NCBI RefSeq assembly: GCF_001598455.1
Contig: NZ_BCYZ01000034.1
Span: 1-46,307 of the forward strand
Origin: Sphingomonas pruni NBRC 15498
GTDB taxonomy: Bacteria; Pseudomonadota; Alphaproteobacteria; Sphingomonadales; Sphingomonadaceae
Reading direction: 5' to 3'
Length of the DNA: 46,307 nucleotides
Below the pieces are notes generated by a model that saw nothing but the letters and a program-made list of their open reading frames with translations, searched no databases and had not been told where the DNA came from. Below, piece after piece: positions 8,727-15,576 of the stretch; position 1 is the first letter of the stretch; each line of letters starts with the position of its first letter. The translations under genes were made by a program, and so were the position numbers.

Positions 8727-9730
8727 CGCTACCGACCCGACAGATCGGCCCCTTCTCCGTCTCGGCGATTGGGCTGGGCTGCATGAATCTCAGCCATGCT
8801 TATGGTGTGCAGCCGAGCGATGAAGAGGGGGCGGCGTTGCTCAACCGCGCGCTCGATCTCGGCGTAACCTTGCTCGATACCGCGGCGCTCTACGGCGTGG
8901 GCGCCAATGAGCGGCTGATCGGCAGAGCGGTGATGCACCGCCGCGCCGAATTCACGCTGGCCTCGAAATGTGTGCTCGACATGGTCGACGGCAAGCGTGT
9001 GCTTGACGGCCGCCCCGAAGCGATCCGCCGCACGCTCGACGGGGCGCTCGACCGGCTCGGAACCGATCATATCGATCTCTATTACCTCCATCGGCTCGAC
9101 AAGAAGGTGCCGATCGAGGAGTCGGTCGGCGAACTCGAGCGCGCGGTCGAGGCGGGCAAGATCGGTGCGATCGGCCTGTCGGAGATGAGCGCCGCCACGA
9201 TCCGACGCGCCCATGCGGTACACCCCATCGCGGCGGTGCAGAGCGAATATTCGGCTATGGTCCGCAACCCGGAAGTCGCGGTGCTCGACACCTGCCGCGA
9301 ACTCGGCATCGCTTTCGTCGCCTTTTCACCGGTGGCGCGGGGCATGCTGGCGCGGGGCGTGCGCGATGACGCCTACGAACCAGGCGATATCCGCCTCCAT
9401 ATGCCGCGCTTTCTCGGCGACAATCTGCGCCACAATCTGGAAGTCGTCGCGAGGTTCGACGCGTTGGCGGCCGATGCCGGCATGACTTCGGCGCAACTCG
9501 CACTCGGTTGGGTGCTGGCGCGTGGGCCGCATATCATCGCTATTCCCGGCACGCGCAGTCCGGCGCATCTCGAGGAGAATCTCGGCGCCGCGACGATTAG
9601 CGTTTCCGACGATCTGGTGAAGGCGGTCGACGCTGTTTTTGACGGCAATATCCGCGGCCCGCGCTACGCTGCTCCGGCGCAGGCGCAGATCGATACCGAG
9701 ATACTGCCCGGCGAGGAACTGGCCGCCTGA
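8723..9730 (+). CDS. Aldo/keto reductase
   Basis: A 335-residue NADPH-dependent oxidoreductase with a TIM-barrel fold. The catalytic tetrad is visible as Asp52 and Tyr57 (LLDTAALYG), Lys82 (ASKC) and His123 (YYLHRLD). GLSEM and the C-terminal IPGTRSPAHLEEN segment bind the cofactor in this family. It resembles the AKR group of stress-related and perakine-reductase-like enzymes. The ATG overlaps the TGA of the MFS gene, so it belongs to the same transcript and may act on a carbonyl compound taken up by that transporter. Confidence 0.92.
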   Translation: MTLPTRQIGPFSVSAIGLGCMNLSHAYGVQPSDEEGAALLNRALDLGVTLLDTAALYGVGANERLIGRAVMHRRAEFTLASKCVLDMVDGKRVLDGRPEAIRRTLDGALDRLGTDHIDLYYLHRLDKKVPIEESVGELERAVEAGKIGAIGLSEMSAATIRRAHAVHPIAAVQSEYSAMVRNPEVAVLDTCRELGIAFVAFSPVARGMLARGVRDDAYEPGDIRLHMPRFLGDNLRHNLEVVARFDALAADAGMTSAQLALGWVLARGPHIIAIPGTRSPAHLEENLGAATISVSDDLVKAVDAVFDGNIRGPRYAAPAQAQIDTEILPGEELAA

Positions 9731-9739
9731 ACGATCGGG

Positions 9740-9850
9740 CTAACCGATCAGCAGCACGACGCCCAAGATAAGCCCGGCCAGCGCAAAACTGACCAGATGC
9801 ATCGCCAGACCATAGCTGCACTGGCTTTCCGATGCGTGGAAGCCATGCAT
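9740..9850 (-). CDS. Small single-pass membrane protein (36 aa)
   Basis: A 36-codon reading frame beginning ATG at 9850 and ending TAG at 9740. It encodes MHGFHASESQCSYG followed by a hydrophobic stretch (residues 15-35, ending LILGVVLLIG) that fits one transmembrane helix. A GGGGAGAGG ribosome site lies about 6 bases upstream, stronger than most starts in this window. It converges on the aldo/keto reductase with 9 bases between stops. I do not recognise a family, and function is unknown. The ribosome site and clean hydrophobic profile are the support; conservation in relatives has not been tested. Confidence 0.55.
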   Translation of the reverse strand: MHGFHASESQCSYGLAMHLVSFALAGLILGVVLLIG

Positions 9851-9961
9851 CGCACCTCTCCCCAGGCGCGCCTTTGCTCTGTTTCCGGCATGGGGTCGCG
9901 CCGCTTGGCGCTTATACGCCTTTTCGCCGTTTCGGACTAGATCGCGTCTTAGGCCCCAGCC

Positions 9962-10246
9962 TCAAGCCTCGTCGCGCAGCCGTTCGTGATGGCGGATCAC
10001 TTCGTCGATGATGAAGCGCAGGAACTTCTCCGAGAATTCGGGATCGAGACGCGCTTCCTCCGCCAGCTGCCGCAACCGGGCGATCTGGCGCTCCTCGCGG
10101 CCGGGATCGGCCGGCGGCAGCCCCGCCTGCGCCTTGTAGCGGCCGACCGCCTGGGTCACCTTGAACCGCTCGGCGAGCATGTGGATCAGCGCGGCATCGA
10201 TATTATCGATGCTGCTGCGATAGGCGTCCAGCACGTCGTCGCTCAT
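9962..10246 (-). CDS. Chorismate mutase (AroQ type)
   Basis: A 94-residue all-helical protein that converts chorismate to prephenate, the first step towards Phe and Tyr. The sequence DAYRSSIDNIDAALIHMLAERFKVTQAVGRYKAQAGLP carries the AroQ helix-1 pattern with the conserved Arg and Lys that bind the carboxylates, and FLRFIIDEVIRHHERLRDEA is the closing helix. A longer frame extends to 10477, but the ATG at 10246 has AGGGGAG about 7 bases upstream and starts the domain exactly. It is divergent from the polyprenyl synthase. As a free-standing domain it is probably the cytoplasmic enzyme, as no signal peptide is present. Confidence 0.9.
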   Translation of the reverse strand: MSDDVLDAYRSSIDNIDAALIHMLAERFKVTQAVGRYKAQAGLPPADPGREERQIARLRQLAEEARLDPEFSEKFLRFIIDEVIRHHERLRDEA

Positions 10247-10349
10247 CTGGCGGCTCCCCTCGATTCGTGGCGGCCTTCTGCGCATGCAGGCCAGGATGCG
10301 CAACCCGTGCTTGCCTTCCGCGTCCCTCTCGGCCAGAGCCGCCGCCAAG

Positions 10350-11366
10350 ATGAGCGCAACGATCCATCGCCTCGATCCGACCCGGCCGCAGCCCAGCCTC
10401 GAGCCGATGATGCAGCTGGTCGCGTCGGACATGAACCTGGTCAACGCGGTGATCCTCGACCGCATGCAGTCGGACATCCCGCTGATTCCCGAGCTTGCCG
10501 GTCACCTGATCGCCGGCGGCGGCAAGCGCATGCGCCCGATGCTGACGCTCGCGAGCGCGCGGCTGCTCGGCTATACCGGCAACCGCCACCACCGCCTGGC
10601 CGCGACGGTCGAGTTCATCCACACTGCGACTCTGCTCCACGACGACGTGGTCGACGGCAGCGATTTGCGCCGCGGCAAGCGCACCGCGAACCTGATCTGG
10701 GGCAATCCCGCGTCGATTCTGGTCGGCGACTTCCTGTTCAGCCGCTCGTTCGAGCTGATGGTCGAGGACGGCAGCCTGAAAGTCCTGAAGATCCTGAGCA
10801 ACGCCAGCGCAGTGATCGCCGAAGGCGAAGTCGACCAACTCACCGCGGCGCGCCGCGTCGACCTGGGCGAGGAACGCTATCTCGACATCATCGGCGCCAA
10901 GACCGCCGCTCTGTTCGCCGCCGCCTGCCGCATCGCGGCGGTCGTCGCCGAGCGGCCGGAGAGCGAGGAGCAGGCGCTCGACGCGTTCGGCCGCAACCTC
11001 GGCGTCGCGTTCCAGCTGGTCGACGATGCGATCGATTACGTGTCCGACGCCGGCACGATGGGCAAGGATACCGGCGACGATTTCCGCGAAGGCAAGGTCA
11101 CCTTGCCGGTCATCCTGGCCTATGCGCGCGGCAACCAGGAGGACCGCAAGTTCTGGAAAGACGCAATCCTGGGTCATCGCGCGTCGGACGAGGATTTCGC
11201 ACATGCCGTCGAGTTGGTTCGCGCGACGCGCGCGATCGACGACACGCTGGCGCGCGCACGTCATTACGGTCAGCGTGCGATCGATGCGATTGCCGGCTTC
11301 TCCCCGGGCCAGGCGCGCGACGCGATGACCGAAGCGGTCGAATTCGCGGTGGCAAGAGCCTATTGA
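10350..11366 (+). CDS. ispB: Polyprenyl (octa/decaprenyl) diphosphate synthase
   Basis: A 338-residue trans-prenyltransferase that extends farnesyl diphosphate with isopentenyl units to make the ubiquinone side chain. The first aspartate-rich motif is DDVVD at 98-102, and the second is DDAID at 225-229 in FQLVDDAIDY. GGGKRMRPML and the KTAALFAAAC segment are also typical. The residues before the first motif (HTATLLH) are small, as expected of long-chain synthases. The frame is open from 10284; I place the start at the ATG at 10350 because homologues begin close to the DPTRPQPSLEPM segment, but there is no strong ribosome site at either ATG. Chain length cannot be read securely; sphingomonads usually make Q-10. 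Confidence 0.9.
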   Translation: MSATIHRLDPTRPQPSLEPMMQLVASDMNLVNAVILDRMQSDIPLIPELAGHLIAGGGKRMRPMLTLASARLLGYTGNRHHRLAATVEFIHTATLLHDDVVDGSDLRRGKRTANLIWGNPASILVGDFLFSRSFELMVEDGSLKVLKILSNASAVIAEGEVDQLTAARRVDLGEERYLDIIGAKTAALFAAACRIAAVVAERPESEEQALDAFGRNLGVAFQLVDDAIDYVSDAGTMGKDTGDDFREGKVTLPVILAYARGNQEDRKFWKDAILGHRASDEDFAHAVELVRATRAIDDTLARARHYGQRAIDAIAGFSPGQARDAMTEAVEFAVARAY

Positions 11367-11402
11367 ACGAAACGTCGTACGCCTGAAGCGGACGCGTCTT
11401 TG

Positions 11403-11618
11403 TCAGAAGGTGTCGGGGTCGTTCGCGGCGTTGGCCGCCTTGCACAAGGCGAGCAAGGCGCGGCGGATCGATGGGCCCGCCAGATGCGCTTGAACCGACG
11501 GATATCGGTCGACCGTCAGCGCCCGCCGGATATCGTCGACCGTGCCGCAACTGCCAGACCGCGCCAACTCAAAGGCGCGCTCAACCGTCGACAGCTGCTC
11601 CGCGGACCGATCGTTCAC
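11403..11618 (-). CDS. Small conserved hypothetical protein, second of a coupled pair
   Basis: A 71-residue acidic-basic protein with segments STVERAFELARSGSCGTVDDIRRAL and GPSIRRALLALCKAA, which look like two helices and a turn. I know similar short proteins from sphingomonads but no function for them. It begins with GTG at 11618, and this GTGA overlaps the stop of the gene before it by 4 bases. The pair is therefore probably translated together. It converges on the polyprenyl synthase. Confidence 0.7.
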   Translation of the reverse strand: MNDRSAEQLSTVERAFELARSGSCGTVDDIRRALTVDRYPSVQAHLAGPSIRRALLALCKAANAANDPDTF

Positions 11619-11830
11619 GCGTCGGCGCGGCCACGATCGGGCGATTCGCTCGGGTCCAGATCGTCGGCCGGAGCGAGGTTGAAATTGCGGTGCGGAAACG
11701 TCCCGGCTGCGAGCAGCGCGCCATAGGCTCGCGCGAGCCCGGCGTGCGCCAGCCGCGACGAGGAGCAGCCCGCTTTACGAGCCATCATTAGCGAGATTTG
11801 CTCGCGCCGTAGAAGATAATTCGTGTCCAA
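11615..11830 (-). CDS. Small conserved hypothetical protein (YLLRREQISLM type), first of a coupled pair
   Basis: A 71-residue protein starting with TTG at 11830. AGAGAGG lies about 6 bases upstream, which supports this unusual start. The N-terminal pattern NYLLRREQISLMMARKAGCSSSRLAHAGLARAYGAL is one I recognise from many small sphingomonad proteins with no assigned role. It is predicted soluble and helical. The C terminus is acidic (DDLDPSESPDRGRADA). The stop is shared with the GTG of the next gene. Confidence 0.7.
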   Translation of the reverse strand: MDTNYLLRREQISLMMARKAGCSSSRLAHAGLARAYGALLAAGTFPHRNFNLAPADDLDPSESPDRGRADA

Positions 11831-11978
11831 AGGGCACCTCTCTTTAGCAGGCGAAAGCGAAGGTGCTCACGGTCACAAGATGCCTGCGAAATCGATCAGG
11901 TGATGATTTCTAATAGCACACTTTGTGATTCGGCTCGCATCAATTCGCACCGGGAGCGTTTTTGAGACGAATTACATG

Positions 11979-12006
11979 GCTTTTAGTCACCACGAGGACT
12001 AAAGGC
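11979..12006. repeat. 10-base imperfect inverted repeat in the 254-base gap before a 90-residue gene
   Basis: GCTTTTAGTC at 11979-11988 and GACTAAAGGC at 11997-12006 pair with one mismatch around an 8-base loop. It lies 79 bases before the ATG at 12085 in an A+T-rich stretch. It could be part of a promoter or a 5-prime leader. Nothing else recognisable is present between 11831 and 12084. Confidence 0.4.
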
Positions 12007-12084
12007 TTTATATCGCGCTCTCCGCCCTCAGCACCGGCGCGACTGAGAGAGGTTCGTGCTCCCGCTAATTCAAGGAGCAAGCCG

Positions 12085-12357
12085 ATGATGCCGACCATTC
12101 CCGCTACCAATGGCCATGACAGTTGGAGCAACCCTGGCCCCGGCCGCGCGATCAACGTCTCGCTCGATCGAGGTGCGGTCGAAACTCTCTGCACGAAGCA
12201 TCAGACCAAGATCAGCGCGATCGAATCGCTTCCCAGCGGCGGGACCCGCGTCGTGATGATGAACGGCGACGATGCCGAGGCGATGCGCCGCGTGTTCGGC
12301 AACAAGATCCTGGCCGGCACCGTGACGCGTCAGCATTGGGCGCGGGTCGTCCGCTAG
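12085..12357 (+). CDS. Small hypothetical protein (90 aa)
   Basis: A 90-residue soluble protein with no recognised domain. The central part (AINVSLDRGAVETLCTKHQ, ESLPSGGTRVVMMNGDDAEAMRRVFG) alternates strands and helices and ends with a basic TRQHWARVVR. The start at 12085 is set by AAGGAG at 12072-12077, 7 bases upstream; the frame continues further upstream without a ribosome site. It is followed by another small gene on the same strand 81 bases later. Confidence 0.65.
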   Translation: MMPTIPATNGHDSWSNPGPGRAINVSLDRGAVETLCTKHQTKISAIESLPSGGTRVVMMNGDDAEAMRRVFGNKILAGTVTRQHWARVVR

Positions 12358-12438
12358 GACCCAGCGGTTCGCTGACCGGCCGATCGGTTCGATCGACAGT
12401 CCGGCATCATGTTGTGAAGCCCTTCGAGGAGAAATGAC

Positions 12439-12558
12439 GTGGCTAAAGGCCAACGCAAGAGCAACAAGGAAATCCGTAAACCCAAGAAGCCGGAGCCGCC
12501 CAAGCTCAACGCTTCCAATCCCTCTGCGAAGGGCACGCCGGTCAAGCAACCGGGCTGA
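12439..12558 (+). CDS. Small Lys/Pro-rich basic protein (39 aa)
   Basis: A 39-codon frame beginning GTG, with GAGGAG 7 bases upstream, encoding MAKGQRKSNKEIRKPKKPEP and a Ser/Asn/Pro-rich tail. I recognise this MAKGQRKSN(K/R)EIRKPK pattern as a short conserved protein found across many proteobacteria without an assigned function. The strongly basic, disordered composition suggests nucleic-acid or ribosome contact, but that is inference. A nearby ATG at 12434 is in a different frame and is not the start. Confidence 0.75.
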   Translation: MAKGQRKSNKEIRKPKKPEPPKLNASNPSAKGTPVKQPG

Positions 12559-12642
12559 TCCCTCCTCGGAGCGTTCGGCGCCGCCCGGATCCGCGATCGG
12601 GCCGCAATGGGGCGGGCATTACCGACGGAATACAGAATTGCT

Positions 12643-12667
12643 CGGGCCCGTTTCGATATGGGGCCCG
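12643..12667 (-). terminator. Possible terminator hairpin after the TauE/SafE gene
   Basis: CGGGCCC (12643-12649) and GGGCCCG (12661-12667) can form a 7-base stem with an 11-base loop between the convergent small gene and the TauE/SafE gene. There is no clear T-run. Confidence 0.35.
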
Positions 12668-12673
12668 GCTAAA

Positions 12674-13453
12674 TCAAGAGCCGATCAGCACAATATAGGC
12701 ACCGATCGCGATCACGCCGGCGGCGAACAGCTTCTCAAGCAGACCCTTGCGCGCCGCCAGCCGGCGCCCGAGCAGGATGCCGATCGCCGCCCCGCCGACG
12801 CCACCCGTGATGAGCAATGCTGCGACGTCCCATTGGACGAGACCGGATAGCGCATAGGAGGATGCAGTCGTCAGGCCGAGCGCGGCGACGGCCACCAACG
12901 ACGTACCGACCGCGCTCGCCATCGACATCCCCGTCGCGGCGATCAGGCCGGGAACGATCAGGAATCCGCCGCCGATGCCGAAGAACCCGGCCGCCAGCCC
13001 GACTCCCAGCCCCGTCGGGACCAACCGAGGCAACAAATGGCCGGCGCTGTCGCGCGTCAGTCGCACGTCGGGCGCCTCCATGGACCGACGCCCGCGCAGC
13101 ATCGACAGGCCCACGCCGATCATCAATAATCCGAACAAGAACAGAAGACGATGGCCGTCGACCGCCTTGCCCAAGGCGGCGCCCAGCGCCGCGCCGACGA
13201 CGCCGGCCGTCGCGAAGACGCCGGCGCATCGCCATTTGACCGTGCCAGCGCGGGCGTGGCCGATCATGCTGACCAGCGCGTTGGCGGCAACAGCGACCGC
13301 GGCGGTTCCGATCGCGGCATGCGGCGACTTCATGCCGACGACATAGACCAGCAACGGGACGGCCAGGATCGAACCACCGCCGCCGACCAGCCCGAGCACG
13401 ATGCCGATCAACCCGCCGGAGACGAGCGCGGCGACAATGGTCGCGACGGTCAC
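12674..13453 (-). CDS. TSUP family transporter (TauE/SafE), probable sulfite/sulfur exporter
   Basis: A 259-residue inner-membrane protein with two repeats of the TauE/SafE family: GIVLGLVGGGGSILAVPLLVYVVGM near the N terminus and LAAGFFGIGGGFLIVPGLIAATGM in the second half. About eight hydrophobic segments are visible. In operons controlled by BigR or SqrR, such transporters are thought to export sulfite or other sulfur anions produced by persulfide oxidation. The start is a GTG at 13453 that overlaps the TGA of a 25-codon leader frame. The divergent neighbour is a persulfide dioxygenase, with a palindromic operator between them. Confidence 0.88.
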   Translation of the reverse strand: MTVATIVAALVSGGLIGIVLGLVGGGGSILAVPLLVYVVGMKSPHAAIGTAAVAVAANALVSMIGHARAGTVKWRCAGVFATAGVVGAALGAALGKAVDGHRLLFLFGLLMIGVGLSMLRGRRSMEAPDVRLTRDSAGHLLPRLVPTGLGVGLAAGFFGIGGGFLIVPGLIAATGMSMASAVGTSLVAVAALGLTTASSYALSGLVQWDVAALLITGGVGGAAIGILLGRRLAARKGLLEKLFAAGVIAIGAYIVLIGS

Positions 13454-13527
13454 GACGGCAACCGGGGATCGGCCGGTCCGGATGCGGCAGCGGTCATGGC
13501 AAAACTCCAGCGTTGAGGTCCCGGCAT
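13450..13527 (-). CDS. Putative 25-residue leader peptide coupled to the TauE/SafE gene
   Basis: A 26-codon frame starts with ATG at 13527 directly behind a full AGGAGG ribosome site (13533-13538) and ends with a TGA that shares bases with the GTG of the transporter. It encodes MPGPQRWSFA followed by a Pro/Ala-rich end. The transporter has no good ribosome site of its own, so translation may depend on ribosomes finishing this frame. Expression is not shown; the strong ribosome site and overlap are the only support. Confidence 0.45.
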   Translation of the reverse strand: MPGPQRWSFAMTAAASGPADPRLPS

Positions 13528-13546
13528 TCCCGCCTCCTATCAGTCA

Positions 13547-13576
13547 TTGAAATATTAGGATGATCTAATATATATT
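13547..13576. promoter_or_regulatory. Divergent promoters with a BigR/SqrR-like palindromic operator
   Basis: ATATTAG (13552-13558) and CTAATAT (13565-13571) form a perfect 7-base inverted repeat with a 6-base spacer. On the plus strand TTGAAA (13547-13552) and TATATA (13569-13574) are 16 bases apart. On the minus strand TTGAAT and TAATAT are also 16 bases apart and overlap the same site. One repressor here would block both the dioxygenase and the transporter promoters. A+T-rich palindromes of this kind bind ArsR-family sulfide sensors such as BigR; the regulator gene itself is not in the window. Confidence 0.7.
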
Positions 13577-13597
13577 CAAGACATTCAGGAGGTCATC

Positions 13598-14473
13598 ATG
13601 TCCAGCCCTTTCATCGAGGCGTTCTTCGACGAACCGACCAATACGGTAAGTTACCTGGTCGGCGATCCGGCGACGCGCGCCGCAGCGGTGATAGACCCGG
13701 TCCTCGACTTCGATCCCGCAAGCGGCGAGACTGACGCGCGGTCGGTCGACACTATCCTCGATGCCGCGCGCAACGCTGGCTGGCGGATCGAGATGATCCT
13801 CGAAACCCATGCCCACGCCGATCACCTCTCGGGAGCGCCGCTGATCAAGCTGGCGACCGGGGCATGGATTGGGATCGGCTCGCACATCCGCGACGTCCAG
13901 CGGATCTTCCGCCCCGTCTTCGCCATGGACACGCTGGCGACCGACGGATCCGATTTCGACCGATTGTTCGACGACGGCGAGCGTTTCGCGCTGGGCACGC
14001 TGGAAGTGGAAGTGATGCACCTCCCGGGGCACACCCCGGCGGATGTCGCCTATCGCATCGGCGACGCGGTGTTCGTCGGCGATACGTTGTTCATGCCCGA
14101 TTACGGCACCGCGCGCGCCGATTTTCCCGGCGGCGACGCGCGCACACTCTATCGCTCGATCCGCAAGCTGCTGACTCTACCCGACGATACGCGCCTGTTC
14201 CTGTGCCACGATTACAAGGCGCCGGGCCGGGACAAGTATCGCTGGGAGACCACGGTCGGCGATCAGCGGCGTCACAATGTCCATATGCGCGACGGCATCA
14301 GGGAAGACGAATTCGTCGCCATGCGCGAAGCGCGCGACGCGACACTGGCCGTCCCGCGGCTTCTGCTGCCGTCGATCCAGGTGAACATCCGCGCCGGCCG
14401 CTTCCCCGAGGCAGAGGCCAATGGCGTGTCCTATCTAAAGATTCCGGTGCGCTCGAAGCCGGCGCGGCCTTAG
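13598..14473 (+). CDS. blh: Persulfide dioxygenase-like MBL-fold hydrolase (Blh/ETHE1 family)
   Basis: A 291-residue metallo-beta-lactamase-fold protein. The metal motif THAHADHL gives His71, His73, Asp75 and His76, with His145 (LPGHTPADV), Asp162 (FVGDTLF) and His204 (LCHDYKAPGRDKYRWETT). The last segment and the Arg/Tyr/Trp residues after it are characteristic of the Blh/ETHE1 group, which oxidises glutathione persulfide to sulfite with mononuclear iron. AGGAGG lies 5 bases before the ATG. Its pairing with a TauE/SafE exporter around a palindromic operator is the classic sulfide-detoxification arrangement. No rhodanese domain is fused to it. Confidence 0.9.
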   Translation: MSSPFIEAFFDEPTNTVSYLVGDPATRAAAVIDPVLDFDPASGETDARSVDTILDAARNAGWRIEMILETHAHADHLSGAPLIKLATGAWIGIGSHIRDVQRIFRPVFAMDTLATDGSDFDRLFDDGERFALGTLEVEVMHLPGHTPADVAYRIGDAVFVGDTLFMPDYGTARADFPGGDARTLYRSIRKLLTLPDDTRLFLCHDYKAPGRDKYRWETTVGDQRRHNVHMRDGIREDEFVAMREARDATLAVPRLLLPSIQVNIRAGRFPEAEANGVSYLKIPVRSKPARP

Positions 14474-14477
14474 TTTG

Positions 14478-14494
14478 TTTCAGCGACGCTGAAA
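14478..14494. terminator. Hairpin between convergent dioxygenase and zinc exporter genes
   Basis: TTTCAGC (14478-14484) pairs with GCTGAAA (14488-14494) around a 3-base loop in the 30-base gap between two convergent stops. A TTTG-TTT run precedes it. It may serve as a short bidirectional terminator. Confidence 0.45.
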
Positions 14495-14503
14495 CGGCGC
14501 GAA

Positions 14504-15487
14504 TCAGCAATCGGTCCCGCAATCGGCACCGTGTTCGATCTGGATCGTGGTGTGCGCGATGCCGAAGCGATCATGGAGCATCTTCGCTGCGTCTCCAAGG
14601 AACTCTGGCCCCCGTTCCTCGGTCATCACCAGATGCGCGGTCAGCACCGTTTCGGTGGTCGACATCGGCCAGATATGGAGGTCGTGGGTCGCGCTGACGC
14701 CGGGCATCGCAGCCAGCGCCGCCTTGACCTCGTCATAGTCGATTCCGCGCGGGACGGCGTTCAGCGACATTTCGATCGTTTCGCGCAGCAAGCCCCAGGT
14801 TTGCCAGAAGATGATCGCCGAGACGACGATCGACACGACTGGATCGATCCATTCCAGGCCGGTGAACCAGATCACCACGCCGGCCAGCATCACCCCGGCC
14901 GAGACGGTCGCGTCGGCCGCCATGTGCAGATAGGCGCCACGCAGATTGATGTCCGATTTCTGCCCGCGAACGAACAGCCAGGCCGAGGCAGCGTTGACCA
15001 GGATGCCGGCCGCGGCGACCACCACCACCACCGCGCCCTTGACCGGCGCGGGATCGCCGATCCGCGTCACCGCCTCGAACACGATCGCGCCCATCGCCAT
15101 CAGCAGTAGCAATGCGTTGATCAAGGCGGCCAGGATGGTCGAGGCCTTGAGCCCGTAGGTGAAGCGCTTCGATGGCCCGCGCCGCGCCAGCGTGGCACCG
15201 CCCCAGGCGACGCATAGCCCGAACACGTCGGACAGATTGTGCCCGGCATCCGCCATCAAAGCGACCGAATGGGCAATGAAACCCAGACCGAATTCGACGA
15301 CGACGAACAGGATGTTGAGGGTGATGCCGATCGCGAAGGCGCGGTCGAACGTCAGCGGGCCGTGACTATGCCCGCCATGTCCGTGGCCATGACCATGCTT
15401 GTGGCCGTGGCCGTGCTTATGACCATGGTCATGCTTGTGGCCATGGTCGTCGCCGTGAGCGTGATTATGGTCGTGCGGCCCGTGCAT
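14504..15487 (-). CDS. Cation diffusion facilitator family transporter, zinc/cobalt efflux
   Basis: A 327-residue inner-membrane CDF exporter that moves Zn2+ (possibly Co2+, Ni2+ or Cd2+) out of the cytoplasm in exchange for protons. Residues 1-43 are a very His-rich cytoplasmic tail with repeated HGH and HKH units. The membrane metal site is visible as HSVALMADAGHNLSD in the second helix and HMAADATVSAG in the fifth, followed by a C-terminal cytoplasmic domain with HDLHIWPMS. The protein ends HGADCGTDC, adding a terminal Cys/His cluster. Six hydrophobic segments fit the family. It is divergent from hrpB with about 90 bases between. Confidence 0.92.
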   Translation of the reverse strand: MHGPHDHNHAHGDDHGHKHDHGHKHGHGHKHGHGHGHGGHSHGPLTFDRAFAIGITLNILFVVVEFGLGFIAHSVALMADAGHNLSDVFGLCVAWGGATLARRGPSKRFTYGLKASTILAALINALLLLMAMGAIVFEAVTRIGDPAPVKGAVVVVVAAAGILVNAASAWLFVRGQKSDINLRGAYLHMAADATVSAGVMLAGVVIWFTGLEWIDPVVSIVVSAIIFWQTWGLLRETIEMSLNAVPRGIDYDEVKAALAAMPGVSATHDLHIWPMSTTETVLTAHLVMTEERGPEFLGDAAKMLHDRFGIAHTTIQIEHGADCGTDC

Positions 15488-15576
15488 CCTGGCTGCCTAG
15501 CACCCCAAAGGCAGGAGATACTAGGACGCCGGGCTGTCATCGCCGGAAAGTTTCTGCCACAGCGTCACGATTGCCG

